Source of the DNA: Bactericera cockerelli
Taxonomy: Eukaryota; Arthropoda; Insecta; Hemiptera; Triozidae
Reading direction: 5' to 3'
NCBI GenBank assembly: GCA_024516035.1
Contig: CM044959.1
Coordinates: 30,242,189-30,306,188 of the forward strand
Length of the DNA stretch: 64,000 nt
Shown here: piece after piece, positions 26,501 to 36,900 of the stretch
Layout: the number at the start of each line of letters is the position of its first letter
Numbering within the stretch: the stretch's first letter is position 1
Made by a program: the position numbers and the translations under genes
The notes under the pieces: generated by a model
The model's input: only the letters and a program-made list of their open reading frames with translations
Database searches by the model: none
Told to the model about the DNA's origin: nothing

Positions 26501-29500
26501 ACTTTTACCTAGGGAACTAATTTTTTTCTTCAATTTGACAAATTATGGTTGTCATTTACTTTCCAACGGCCCAAAAAGTTAGCCTCAGTCGATTCATTGA
26601 TAAGGCTGCGGACTCTTAACTTGGAGGTCACTGGTTCGAGTCTCAAGTATGGCAAATATTTAGTAAGACGAGTTTGAGCTATTGTGACACCACGATCGTG
26701 ATTAATTGACCTTAATATTTTAGTATGTATGTATGGTTTTATTTGTGGTGAAGCACAAGGCCTCTTCACATTTTTTGTGGGTAGCGCAGCATTACTAAGA
26801 GCCTCCTTTACTTTTCGAATTATTCTATTACATTAATTTCTTTTTACTCTAATAATGTCGCCACTGGTCGTTACTCATACAAGTAACTACTCATTTTTCC
26901 TCACGAGGTATGAGTGGACCCCGAACATCCAAGTACAGAGCAGAAAAACTCCTGTCCCGCTGGGGATCGAACCCAGGTCACCATGCGTGCAACGCCTAGC
27001 ACGCTAACTCACTCTGCCACTGTGACTACTAATTGACCTTAATATTTTAGTATTCCATGTGTTTTATTAAAATTCGGTACCTACTAACATAATAATTTGT
27101 ACCTCTATGTACCAACTTATGAATGTTCAGTATTTACCGTACCACCTTTACCTGTGGGTGTTAACTATGTAGGTACATTGTTATGTTTCATTTCATTCGA
27201 ACCATTTTATCATTGAGACCCTTTCCTCTTATAAACAAAATAATGAACAATTACGATTAATATTGATTTCTGAAGCACCACAGCTAAAAGTATCATACAT
27301 GGATACGTACATACTAATTTGCCACACTTGAGACTCGAACCAGTGACCTCCAAGTTAAGAGTCTACTGAGGCAAACTTTTGGGCCGTTGGAAAATAAATG
27401 GCAACCATAATTTGTCAAATTGAAGAAAAAAATTAGTTCCCTAGGTAAAAGTAGGATGGTAGCCTAGTAGGTACAGTTAGTAGTACTGACTGACTTTTTT
27501 TTTATTTCTCTTGGTTTCAATAAAAAATTAAAGTTTTATATCATGTGTGTCATATTTTCTGAAAGATAAGACTTCAAGCAAGTTTTTACAGAAATGAAAC
27601 CAATACTTTATGAGGGCAGTATTTTGAGAAAATGGCGGATGAAGTTTCAGGTGGATTTCATGTTCGCGATAAATTTTCCGCTGCTGCCGATTTTTTTCAG
27701 TACGTGTGCACTTTTTAAGAATAAATCTAGTCTAAATAATAGTGAAATATTGTTATCTTATGGAAAAAGTTAAATCTATTGCTTCATCTACTGTATTTAC
27801 GGAGTTAGATGCCATTCTTTGTCGAGCGGCAGGGGACTTGTAAAAATAATTCAAAAAAATAATATCTCGAGAACCACTGAGTTAAATCAAAAGTGTTATA
27901 GAACATTAATGGTTGGAAATGATCTATACTACCACCCCTTAAGAGATTTTACATTTAGTCTGTTACACCCTGTATATTCAAATAAATAAATATTCAATTC
28001 AAATTCAATAAAATAAAGTTTCAATTTTAATCTAAATAATAACTAAGAACCTAACTTAGGTCTGATATAAAGAAATATTTATATACAAAGTGGTTCAGAA
28101 TATGTTGACACCTGTTAATGGTAGGTAGATAAGGTCATTTCCAATGGGGGTCTATGAAGAATATTATCTGATTGCTCTCTGTTTTTGTGCTAAGTGAGAA
28201 AACTTAGAAAACTTCTTTTGTTTGAAAATCCCAACTTTGCATAGGTTTTGAGGCCAAAACATTTTTTTGTATTATGTTAGTATAATTTAAAATATTTTGA
28301 TAATTAAATACAAGTATTTTAAAAAAAAAGGTAAAACATTTCTTCTAATGTTTTGGGATATCTTATGAAAATAAATATTTTGTATGGTTTTTTTTTTTGT
28401 GGTAAAGCTCAAGGCCTCTTCACAGTTTTAGTGAGTAGCACAGCATTACTAAGAGCCTCCTTCACTTTTTGAATTATTCTATTACATTAATTTCTTTTTA
28501 CTCTTGTAATGCCGCCACTGGTTGTTACTCATACAAGTAACTACTCATTTTTCCTCACGAGGTATGAGTAGACCCCAAACATCCAAGTACAGAGCAGAAA
28601 AATTCCTGCCCGCTAGGGATCAAACCCAGGTCACCATACATGCAATGCCTAGCATGCTAACTCACTCTGCCACGGTGACTTTATGAAAATATATATTTTT
28701 TCATTATGAATGATAGACTATTTTTGTAAATTTCAGAAGACAAAGGACAATTTTTTTTGTCCTTTGTCTTTTTTTTTATTCTTGAGAAGAACCTACTTTT
28801 GGAGCCACCTCCTATGCAGAAGCCAAGGCAGTTTAACACATCTAGTGCCATGTGAACACCGGTGCACACGAATTGAGTATTGTCAGGGGCCGCGTGATCA
28901 CATATCCACACGCTACCCAGAGTGCTTTATGCTGATGTGTGGCATAGTAAGTAACAAAACTAGCCCAAGTAAGCCTAACTACAAAATTATCAATAAAAAA
29001 AAAAAAAAAAAAAAAAAATTGGCCCTAGGAGAGAATTTCAGTTTTAGGCCTTGGCGCTAGATGTGTTAAGTCAATTTACAGCCTCTCACAATACAACTTT
29101 GGATAGATCTATACTTTATTTTTTACTTTAGTAAAAATTTCAGCTTTCTCATAAAATATATAAGACCTGTTTGACTGCTGGAGTAAAGGGACTTTTCAGT
29201 CTTACCTTGGCAGTATAAACAAGATAATTATATTCTATTCTATTCTTTCTATTGATAGATGTTTGGAGAATGGTAGCTAATTTTGTGCAATTAATAGAAA
29301 AAGTGAAGTTAGCCACCATTTGCAATAGGTACAAGGTAAAAAATTGAGATTTTTACCAAAGTGTTCGTAATTAAAACACCTTTTTAAAAAATATCAAAAG
29401 AGAGAGCCCCAACATATGGGGGCCAAACCGATAAATAAATCCTACTATGGAAGGATTTGTTACCCTGGTTAACTGTGTAAATTTTCAAACTTACTTAGTT

Positions 29501-29713
29501 AGCCCTTCCATAGATATTTAGGGATTTCCAGACTTTTTCCCCACAGTATAAATGTTTTTTTTTCTTCACTCATCTACCTGTCTTAAAGATAAATAGGTAA
29601 ATGGTAAATAATGTATTAACTTACCTGGAAGCATTATTCATATCAGATATTCGGGAGTTGTAGCCCCCAATACTGGAGGATCTTTTTCCCAATGAAGATT
29701 TAATCCTTTTCAT
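12009..29713 (-). CDS. NDC80: Kinetochore protein NDC80 (HEC1), 13 coding exons
   Basis: NDC80 and NUF2 form the microtubule-binding end of the Ndc80 complex at kinetochores. Exons, in transcript order: 29713-29625, 25515-25249, 24515-24401, 23623-23401, 22538-22375, 21248-21158, 20725-20624, 17125-16993, 16489-16283, 14950-14624, 13604-13489, 12539-12437 and 12071-12009. The product is about 665 residues, against 642 in human. The N-terminus opens MKRIKSSLGKRSS, a basic Ser-rich tail like the Aurora B-regulated tail. The third exon has KKDTRPLQDKNYIQEI, matching the DPRPL motif at the start of the calponin-homology domain. The CH domain continues through exons 4-5 (RTMLIT/VSTQHTYTNVIGFLAWF). 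Exons 6-13 are charged coiled coil (for example YNRELYEHLSSLPNTQEL). It ends KKMNAKRNVLQNILFKE, stop at 12009-12011. Two problems remain. A six-T run at 16400-16405 carries one base too many for the frame. The exon 6-7 and 7-8 joins do not close in frame with strict GT-AG sites, although the protein homology is continuous across them. ATG 29713 is chosen because it gives the family-typical start. Confidence 0.9.
14471..14506 (+). repeat. (CAA)n microsatellite
   Basis: About twelve perfect CAA units lie in the NDC80 intron between exons 10 and 11. Just downstream (about 14528-14550) is a short piece matching the 5S-headed SINE flank (ttcaacgtgccatcgacactgg). The microsatellite may therefore have grown from a SINE tail. 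Confidence 0.8.
15735..16095 (-). mobile_element. Composite repeat with reversed SINE (copy 1)
   Basis: It begins gagctagttatttgtgttat, then carries catcgacattacgagaact and catatctccaa. It then passes into a reversed tRNA-type SINE (cgtaatgccgccactgatcg ... cctcacgaagctaggggtag ... ccgccggaattcgaaacc). The same order of parts recurs at 24690-24995. It sits in the NDC80 intron between exons 9 and 10. Confidence 0.65.
16400..16405 (-). other. NDC80: Frame-breaking homopolymer in NDC80 exon 9
   Basis: Before the run (six A on the coding strand) the frame reads ...NQELTLEDKEK. After it, homology continues as LAHERSEILREINLLEAQTK in another frame. Five A would join the two with no break, while six A produces a stop within three codons. 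The exon is otherwise intact with good splice sites at 16489 and 16283. Confidence 0.85.
17342..20290. repeat. Three-copy tandem array, unit about 1067 bp
   Basis: The unit starts gtccaaatttcacagctaac at 17342, 18158 and 19225. Copy 2 is 1067 bases. Copy 1 lacks about 250 internal bases, running from the aaggaaa hairpin straight to atattggccgc. Copy 3 matches copy 2 closely to about 20035 and then degrades. Each unit contains a member of the 'actttccttat' element family, including a (CTGT)n tract: four units in copy 2 and two more in copy 3. The array fills most of the NDC80 intron between exons 7 and 8. Confidence 0.9.
20770..20815. repeat. Short direct duplication
   Basis: The phrase gttgttcagtgtccaggcag occurs twice in succession, in NDC80 intron 6. 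A truncated 'acaccctgta' element end follows at about 20940-20955. Confidence 0.7.
21504..22185. mobile_element. 682-bp TIR element of the 'actttccttat' family
   Basis: The termini read ctggtgtaaacatcacacg at 21504 and cgtgtgaattcacaccag at 22185, imperfect inverted repeats of about 25 bases. The interior is the reverse complement of the array unit at 17342-20290, including gcggcgcttgcggc, the gacagacgcacggacc tract, and the terminal hairpin tactttccttattataggataaggaaagt (given here in two parts: tactttccttattatagg and ataaggaaagt). There is no transposase. It sits in NDC80 intron 5. This is the most complete copy in the window and defines the family's ends. Confidence 0.78.
23755..24060 (+). 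repeat. Chimeric fragment of two repeat families
   Basis: It starts with a tacagggtgtcccccaaag end (23759), then switches near 23880 to the 'actttccttat' family (gcggccgatttcgacc, caacaatggctgaaaacaac, ttttggtatcctgaggctat). The tail hairpin is decayed. It lies in the NDC80 intron between exons 3 and 4. Confidence 0.6.
24690..24995 (-). mobile_element. Composite repeat with reversed SINE (copy 2)
   Basis: It has the same arrangement as 15735-16095: gagctagttatttgtgaaat, catcgacattacgagatct, then a reversed SINE with cctcacgaggctagggtagg and a B box read on the minus strand as gggttcgaaaccc. The tRNA-like head ends near 24990. It lies in NDC80 intron 2. Confidence 0.65.
25978..27974. mobile_element. 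2-kb fold-back element with long arms
   Basis: The left arm (25978-26660) and right arm (27314-27974) are inverted copies over roughly 650 bases with a low level of mismatch and one deletion of about 30 bases in the right arm near 27370. The ends are tacagggtgtaacagac and gtctgttacaccctgta, flanked by TA, as in Tc1/mariner-type MITEs. Each arm carries a tRNA-like B box (ggttcgagtctcaa). The loop holds a separate SINE. The whole element is in NDC80 intron 1. Confidence 0.9.
26727..27029 (-). mobile_element. SINE with 24-base target-site duplication
   Basis: The sequence taattgaccttaatatttta(gtat) appears on both sides, at 26703-26726 and 27030-27053. The SINE runs on the minus strand, with its tRNA-like head at the right (gccactgtgac ... 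gggttcgatcccc when reversed) and its 3' end at the left. This is a typical LINE-mediated insertion into the loop of the fold-back element. Confidence 0.9.
28382..28680 (-). mobile_element. SINE, sister of 26727-27029
   Basis: A 19-base duplication with one mismatch flanks it: ttatgaaaataaatatttt at 28363 and ttatgaaaatatatatttt at 28681. The body matches the copy at 26727 almost throughout (aaggcctcttcaca, gcattactaagagcctcctt, cctcacgaggtatgagt). It lies in NDC80 intron 1. Confidence 0.88.
28833..29069. mobile_element. TTAA-flanked MITE
   Basis: TTAA stands at both ends, followed by matching inverted repeats cacatctagtgcca and tggcgctagatgtg. The inside holds a run of about 22 A. TTAA targets are typical of piggyBac-type transposition, but the usual CCC terminus is absent. 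It is related to the element at 31891-32153. Confidence 0.7.
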
Positions 29714-30077
29714 AATGGATAATTATTATTCATACAAATAAAACTTCTGATCCTTGATTAACACTTTTAACAAGTCACTGAAGAGAGTTAGAGACAAATT
29801 ATTGGAGAATGCTAATCACTATTTTTATTAAATAGTTCTGTCACGGTCAGAAATAACTTAGGTAGGTGCCCTTTTGGCAGGGGCAGGTTTACTCACCACC
29901 AGTACAGTTGCACTTTATGTTACAGTTAAAAAAATATTTTTTTTTTTTTTTTTTTAACAAAAACAAACTTCCAATTTCATATTACTGGAAGTAGAAGATT
30001 ACTTAAAATGAAAATTTGAAATATATTAATATAAAATATTAAAGTCAGTATGAGAAATAAGAGAATAGAATTACAGA

Positions 30078-30310
30078 ATTGAAATCAATCATTGCCAGCG
30101 TCAATGGAGCGTTCATGCAATAAATGCTGGTAGGATCACCAAAGTTAAGTAACGTCCAGCGAGTTGAAGACTTCGTGATGCTGGCATTCCGGCCCAATTC
30201 AGGCTGGTTGAGGTCAATGTGGGTAGCAGGTTTGTAAGTTTCCTGCAAATGGAGAGTAAAACCCCCGTCCTGTATTACCATGTAGTTGAAAAAGGACGTT
30301 AAACTCTAAT
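30078..30310 (+). mobile_element. 5S-headed SINE sharing its body with tRNA-headed SINEs
   Basis: The sequence aggatcaccaaagttaagta at 30131 resembles the 5S internal promoter. The body (ctggcattccggcccaattc ... gagagtaaaacccccgtcct ... aaggacgttaaac) is the same as in the tRNA-headed copies at 3359 and 5129. It sits between NDC80 and the large plus-strand gene. Confidence 0.75.
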
Positions 30311-30529
30311 GAAACAAAACAAAAAATCAATCAGAATTCAGAAAAAGCTCAGTTGCAGTTGTGAATATATGTGGAGCGGAGGTTGCTATTATTTGATATT
30401 ATTAGTATTATTACTCAAATACAGGCTACTTTCCACCAAATAAAATTCTGGCACACTTGTTTTTTAAATATAAATAAATCTCAAGCCACAATCTCGGGCT
30501 ATTGAGAAAATTTTAAAAAATAACCGCCC

Positions 30530-30710
30530 CATATGACGTCATCAAATCTCACAGATATTTATAATGATGAGGAGAAAATTTAACACATTTTTGCGCGTTA
30601 ATTACCTCTTCTACTATACTTTGTCCTCCATGGAAGAGAAAAAACGAGGAGAGGGGAGAGTTTCGTTGTTTTGTTGCGAAAAGTCAGTCATCAGTAACAT
30701 CAGTTGGGTA
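30530..30710 (+). promoter_or_regulatory. Possible promoter and 5' UTR exon of the large plus-strand gene
   Basis: A perfect CRE-type palindrome TGACGTCA lies at 30534-30541. Downstream, aaaagtcagtcatcagtaac (30679) contains tcagtc, which fits the arthropod initiator. A good donor, cagttgg|gtaaag, lies at 30701-30710. Splicing from there to the acceptor at about 33924 (ttttcatttcag, just before gaaaATG) would give a short leader exon. This is inferred from motifs only. Confidence 0.3.
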
Positions 30711-31397
30711 AAGATTGAATTAATTTTTTTATTTAAATGATTATAATGGTGTTAGATCTTCTGATTTCGAAATTCGATTCGTAAATCGAAATCACATTTG
30801 ACATTATCAACATCAAATATTCAAATTGACGAAGAATAAAAAATCTCAGAAAATCAAGTTTCTATTTTTAGTGCTTCACAGGAGACCTTGGGAGGTAGGA
30901 AAAATTAACCAGTGAGGCAAGGTTGGGAAATATTGAGGTAGTTATAGGCAACAATAGCACTACCAAAGATCAAGTTTACTTTTGTTTAAATACTTTAAAT
31001 TTTGTCCATGTCATGTCCAAGTGTCATCTATGTCTTCTCCCTTGCTTAGATCTATATCAGTTTGCACTTCTTGGGTCGGCTCTTCTTGTTCACAGATTAT
31101 ATTTTCTTTTATTTTTTGTGTCTTCTCCTGTAAATCCCTCTTTTCTAGTCTTTTTGTATGTTGATTGATCCATACTCTTTGGTCTTCCTTCATTTCTGGT
31201 ACTTGTTCTAGATTTAGTGTGGTATGCAGAGTCTCACCGTAGGATGCCTGGGTCATTTGTCCCTTCAGCTGATTTTGTTATGCAGAGACATTTGTTTGAA
31301 GAGCCTGTGTGCATGCGCATTCAGATGCCTCTTTAATATATAATTGTCAAGGTCAAAGTTTTCCCTATAGCAAGTTCGGGACCACTCTACAGTGAAC

Positions 31398-31853
31398 CCT
31401 ATAGGCACTGAGATCATATAACATAGAGGGAACCCGATGTATCAAGATCTGCGTCCAAGAGGGACCATCAGTGATTTCAAAATCAGTGCGGACTTGTAGT
31501 AATTTTTCTCTCGCGAAAGAGTGGGTATCTAAAGTCTAAACTACCTCATTCTTCTTAAATAATATTTTACTTTTTTATACTTACTATCTGTTAAATTTTT
31601 CTTTGCTTCCACTTTTACTTTCCTTATTTTCTACTTATTATGTAGTAATTTAAGATTTGGTATCTGATGTGAAAATAAGAATGTTTAGATACCGCCACTG
31701 CATAGATAAACTAAAAATTCAAATAAATTGAACCAATCAGAAGCCGGATTTGTTGAAAGAGGTACCATCAGCTGTTCAAAGTTGGATGCATAAATTTGTT
31801 CAACTCGAGATAGGTAAGGTTCCCTCTAGTTATATTATCTCAGTGCCTATAGG
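31398..31853. mobile_element. 456-bp MITE
   Basis: Inverted ends of about 35 bases: cctataggcactgagatc and atatctcagtgcctatagg-like (right end atctcagtgcctatagg), each continuing into a gagggaacc / ggttccctc segment. The interior has no coding potential. I did not identify the superfamily. Confidence 0.75.
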
Positions 31854-31890
31854 ATAAAAAAAAACAAAAAAACATCTCTGCATATCAGCC

Positions 31891-32153
31891 TTAACACATT
31901 GGATGCCATGAGACCTCTATAGGGGTCTCAGCCCATGAAGTCTGGTACCATGTGACCCCTATAAGGATCACAGGATATATTGTAATTCTGTTCATGTGAC
32001 CCTTATTGATGTCACGCTTTCAGTGTATTTCTTATGGAATCGTTTGTCGTGGTACCAGCGAACGACTCGGTTGAAAAATAAAATAAAATTATAGAGAGTT
32101 TGGCTGTGGTACCAGGTACACACCCATAAAATTGGCCAGCGTCCATGTGTTAA
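31891..32153. mobile_element. TTAA-flanked MITE, relative of 28833-29069
   Basis: TTAA is at 31891 and 32150. Inverted ends are cacattggatgcc and ggccagcgtccatgtg. The interior has repeated gtgaccc(t/c)tat phrases. It has the same terminal CACAT motif as the other TTAA element but a different inside. Confidence 0.65.
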
Positions 32154-32189
32154 TGCTATTGTTTGATTTATGATAAGTTTGGAGATCTT

Positions 32190-32470
32190 CTCTAACATAT
32201 CGTCCCATCTTCATTGTTTATCTTCAATTTTCTGTTCAATTGATGTTATTCCTAACTTTCTCTGATGTAATTATTTTGATCCTGTCTTTGATGTCTCTCC
32301 AGTCAGTCATCCATTTAGCATTCTCATTTCTATTGTCTTCATTTTGATCTATGTATATTCTATATGTGGTCAACATTCACTTCCATACAGTAGTGCAGGT
32401 CTAATACAAGTCTTGTAGATTTTGCTTTCATTTTTATATGCATTTTTCTGTCACATAACACATTTTTCTG
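32190..32470 (-). pseudogene. LINE reverse-transcriptase C-terminal relic
   Basis: The minus strand reads KIYKTCIRPALLYGSECW, followed in shifted frames by MKTIEMRML and EKLGITSIEQKIED-like text. This is the familiar region just after the reverse-transcriptase palm in many non-LTR retrotransposons (IYK..IRPALLYG.E.W ... RRMLRWM). It is broken by stops and indels. A separate 81-codon minus-strand ORF at 31011-31256 is charged and may come from the same element. Confidence 0.6.
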
Positions 32471-33928
32471 TCACATTTCTGTAATTTCCCTGAACTTGAG
32501 CCATCCTGTTTGGATTTGATTTTGAACATCAGAGGCACAATTTCCATTTTTGTGAATCAAGTGTCTATGTATTTAAAAGTAATCATTTATACATACCATC
32601 AAACCTATCCTTTTATCTTTGTGTTGTATCCTAGACTATTATTTACTTAGGTAAGTTGATGTTAAAATCATAATGCATGAGTTTCCAAAAATATGGAGTG
32701 AAGTGGGCTGTAGTTTCTAAAATATTAAATGTTAAAGAATGTGAACTAAATAAAAAAGGCAGAAATCATTTTACTTTAGTGATTGTATAGCTCAGATTAC
32801 TTACTGCTATAAACCTTCCCTACACTTCTGAATTAAAGAGATTAGGACAGGAGCAGAAGCCTTGGCCCTTTAATATAAAAATGGTTACTGGACTATCTCT
32901 ATGGTTGTCCAATTTATATTTGAATTTGAGGTGTGTGTATGTATTTGATGTGTTGGCAAAGTGGTGGGTGTAACCTGCTAGTCAATAAATAAAATGAAAT
33001 TCCAATTTAAATACCCAGAATGATAGTAGACAAGTAGTCTAGACTCTTGTAAGGGTAATATACATAAAACAGTAAACAAGTAGTCTGACTCAAGGATTAT
33101 AGTTGCAGCAGACACACAGGCACCTTTAGACTTATTATACTTGTAGACACTAGATTACACAAGCTTGTCTATACAAATTCAATATTGTGATATTCCTGAC
33201 TGTTAACTTTACTTGAAGTGATTGAAATTTACTTTTACCTTGTTTTGTTTGTTTGTTACAATCACTTTTTTTACCCCCTTTTTTTACCCAGCTCTTATCA
33301 TTTTCTTTTTTTATTTACAATTTTTTTTTTTTTTTACATTGTATGGGTTGTTTTGCCCAATGTCTAAAATAATGGGGATTATGAGAGTGGAGAGTGTTTC
33401 TAGAACAAGGCACAGATGTTTTACTGTTTCTGGAACAGGACACAAATTTATTGCTTCTTACAGATAGGTAGTATAGTCCTGATTTTGAGACCCTAGTCCA
33501 GCAGTCTTGTAAGAATTTTGAGGTACTCAAAGCTCAAATGTTGGTTGCAAGTCATTCTAAAGTTAATACTTTTAGAGGGTACTTTACTACCTTCATAGAA
33601 TCACATATCATTTTGGTTATCTTCTTTTTGAGACCACTGGCACCCTATGATTTGGTCAGAGTAAAAAAAACTTATCATTTCATGCAAGTAAATATTCAAA
33701 AAAATATTGTGTAGATCTTGAAATAAAATTAAAAATACTGATAACATTCTCATTGCTGACAGCAAATTATTTCAAGATGTTTGACATGAATAATGGAAAA
33801 CCATCTTGTACAAAAAGTGTTGATCCAGATGTGTTGAAATACCAAAACTAATTATTTTACATTCATATGTGCTGTAGTTTGGATGAAAAAAATCATCCCA
33901 TTATTATATTAATTTTCATTTCAGGAAA

Positions 33929-36900
33929 ATGAACAGGGCACAGTCCAAAGATTGTGATACTTGTCCTAAAGAGCATGGCAGTCCCTCTACTTCAAAAACC
34001 TGGGTAGATGAGATAACAGATTCTGAGTCTGAGGATGTCTCTCATTCATTAAAGAAGCGGAACCGAAGTATCTCAGAGGATGATCTTTATCTGGAAATTA
34101 TCAAGAAAGATATTGAGGTATTGCATAATATACTGGGTGTACATACATACATACAGGGTCCACCAAAAAAAAGGCCACTCGAAATATCTAGAGAACAGAT
34201 TTTTTTTTTTTTTTTTTTTTGATGTTACAACATGTGTACCATTATATCAAAGGGAAAACCTTTTCTACTTGGTTTTGGTTTTTTATCATTGCCAGGGGGT
34301 TCCACTTTGGAATCTTAAACGGAACCACCCTTTGTAATACATTCCTGAAAAGTAGTTGACATTCAAAGTAGTTTAAGACATGTTTGAGATTTTTAATCAA
34401 AACAGGGCCAGAGATATCTTACAATTCATTTCACAGGTTTCAGTATTTTTTTATAAGAAATTAATTATTTTTTTGTTTTGAAAAAAAAAAAAAAATGTTA
34501 AATACATGTTTTTCCATTTGAAATAATGAAATTTTCATGCTTTTTTGATACCATTAGCTTTACCACTTTTACCAGGGGAGATGTTTTTTTGGTATAATCT
34601 AGCAGAGATTATACCAAAAAAAAAAAATAGTTCTTACACAATTTAAAAAAGATTACCCCTTGACAACTCCCCTGGCAAAGCTAATGATATAAAAAAGGCA
34701 TGAAAATTTCATTCTTTCAAAAAGAAAGACATGTTTAACATTTTTTTTTTTTATTTTTTTTTTTACAAAAATACAATTAGTTTCTTATAAAATATTACTG
34801 AAACCTGTGAAATAAAATGTACAATATCTCCAGCCCTGTTTTGATTAAAAATCTCATACTTGTCTTATAATAATTTTAATGTCAACTACTTTTCAAAAGT
34901 GTATTACAAATAGGGTGGTTCTCACTGTATTGCACTGGATTCACACTCAGTGCTAATTGTTTTCCTTTCTTTTACAGGGTCTACCAAATGTTACCCCAGA
35001 CTGTTCCAGTCAAAAAGACAAAGAAATAATTACAATAGAAGACCAAGATTTATCTGAGGATGATAAAGTCAACGAATACCTTGATGATATTGAGAGAAAA
35101 CTGGAAGCTGATATTAAAAAGGGAACCCAGTCCAAGGGTAAAGATGACTGGAAACTTGTGGATTATTTTAAAGACATCATATGTGTTAAAGAGGTTAATG
35201 TTCCAAATAAAACTGGAAAAGCTATTGAAATTGCAAACAAGAAATCTGAGTGCAAGAGGAGAAGGAAAAACTGTGACTTACCTCCTAGAATCAGCCAAAC
35301 CAAAAAAAGAAGAACTAATGCTAGTATTACCCTGTCTGATGGAGAAATTATATCTGAAGAAGAGATCATCTTATCAGACTTTTCCCTTTCCCCAGAACAA
35401 GGACAAAGAAATGACAAATTTAAGGAGTTGAAAAGAAGAGATATTGATCTATTAAAAAATGGTCCCAAAGAAGAGAGTAGAAAGTACACAAAAAATGATA
35501 GAAGTGAGTATAGACATAGAGGTAAATTGAAAGAAAAGAGTTTTGATGGTTCAGATCACTCTTCTCTTCTACACAAACGTGAAGAAAAGAAAAGAATAGT
35601 TCATGTTGTACCAGAGTCTTCTACTTCAAGAAATGCTGAACACCATAGACAATCTCATCGTACTGATACTCATTGCCGTTCAGAACATAGGAGACGCCAT
35701 TGTAGTCCTGAAATACACCATGAAGAAAATAGAAAAAGAGCCACAGACCATTCAAAATCTAAAAGGCATTGTAAATGTGAAAACAAACGAGAAGGAAAGT
35801 CAAAATCTTCATCTGATTATTTTGATGAGAATAAGTATCATGGATCTGACAAATCCAGGATTCGAAATTTAAAGAAAAAATATAATGAATACTTGAAATA
35901 TGCAAAGAAATATAAGAATGATAATGAAGACAACAAACATATCGAGAAATTTGCTAAAATGAGATCAAAAATGAAAGGAGAAGATTTGGGTAGTAAACAA
36001 ATCATTTCATCTGATGAAACCAGTAGCATTGATTACAAAAAAGAAGAAGAGAAGTTCCTTCGTAGTTTAGAAACTTATTTGGAAATAAAGAAGAAGCAAG
36101 AGAAATCAATCACAAATGTTGCTCAACTTCCATTAATATCTACTTCAAATAAAGAATACAACCCAGATATAAGTTCAGAAGAAGAGGAATATGTTCCAGA
36201 GAAGTTCACTCCAGAGGATATGTCAGTAAGCAATGTTGAAGAATACAACCCTTGTAGTGTGTCAAATATTAGTGATTCCTCCTTTACTTATAAACCTACC
36301 AAAATTGACGAGTACGAACCCATTATACTTCAAATAGATGAAGAATATTGTCCTATGCCAGTTGAAAAGACTTTGCAACTCACTTATAACCCAACAAAAA
36401 AGTTTTCTAATAACATACCTACCCAAGCTGCGATTTCCAAACAGCATGCCCAAGGATGGATAAAAACCGCTATTCAATGTCCTACCATTCATAAGCATCT
36501 CATACCCCATTCTATGAAAAAACAACCCAATGTTAAAATAATGAACAACAAACCAAGACGTAAAGTAATCTCTAAGAATACTGTCTTCATTGGAAATATT
36601 GTCAACCCTTTTGCACTCAATGATAAAAGTAAGGTGGTTTCTTGTAAAAAACTAAATGCCCCTTCCACAAGCAAGAGTGTTGATAAATCTAAAATCATGA
36701 GCAAGCTATTACATGAAAAACTTATGGAAATAGAAAAGAAGAAGTTACAACTTCTTGAAGAAATTAATCGTAAAAAGTTGCTCAAAATAAAAGAAAAATG
36801 TGATGAAGTTGCTCTAAGGAATTTAGAATTAAAGAAATCTGATTTAATGATGGAACTATATAGGAACACTAAAACAGAAGTAAAATTAAATGATGACGTT

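Noticed and set aside
31011..31256. Independent minus-strand protein gene (81 codons)
   Set aside because: It is charged and coherent but has no splice context or homologue I recognise, and it lies among transposon relics. It is more likely a retroelement remnant.
33222..33467. Plus-strand ORF rich in Phe
   Set aside because: It comes from T-rich intronic sequence just upstream of the large gene, and its composition alone explains it.
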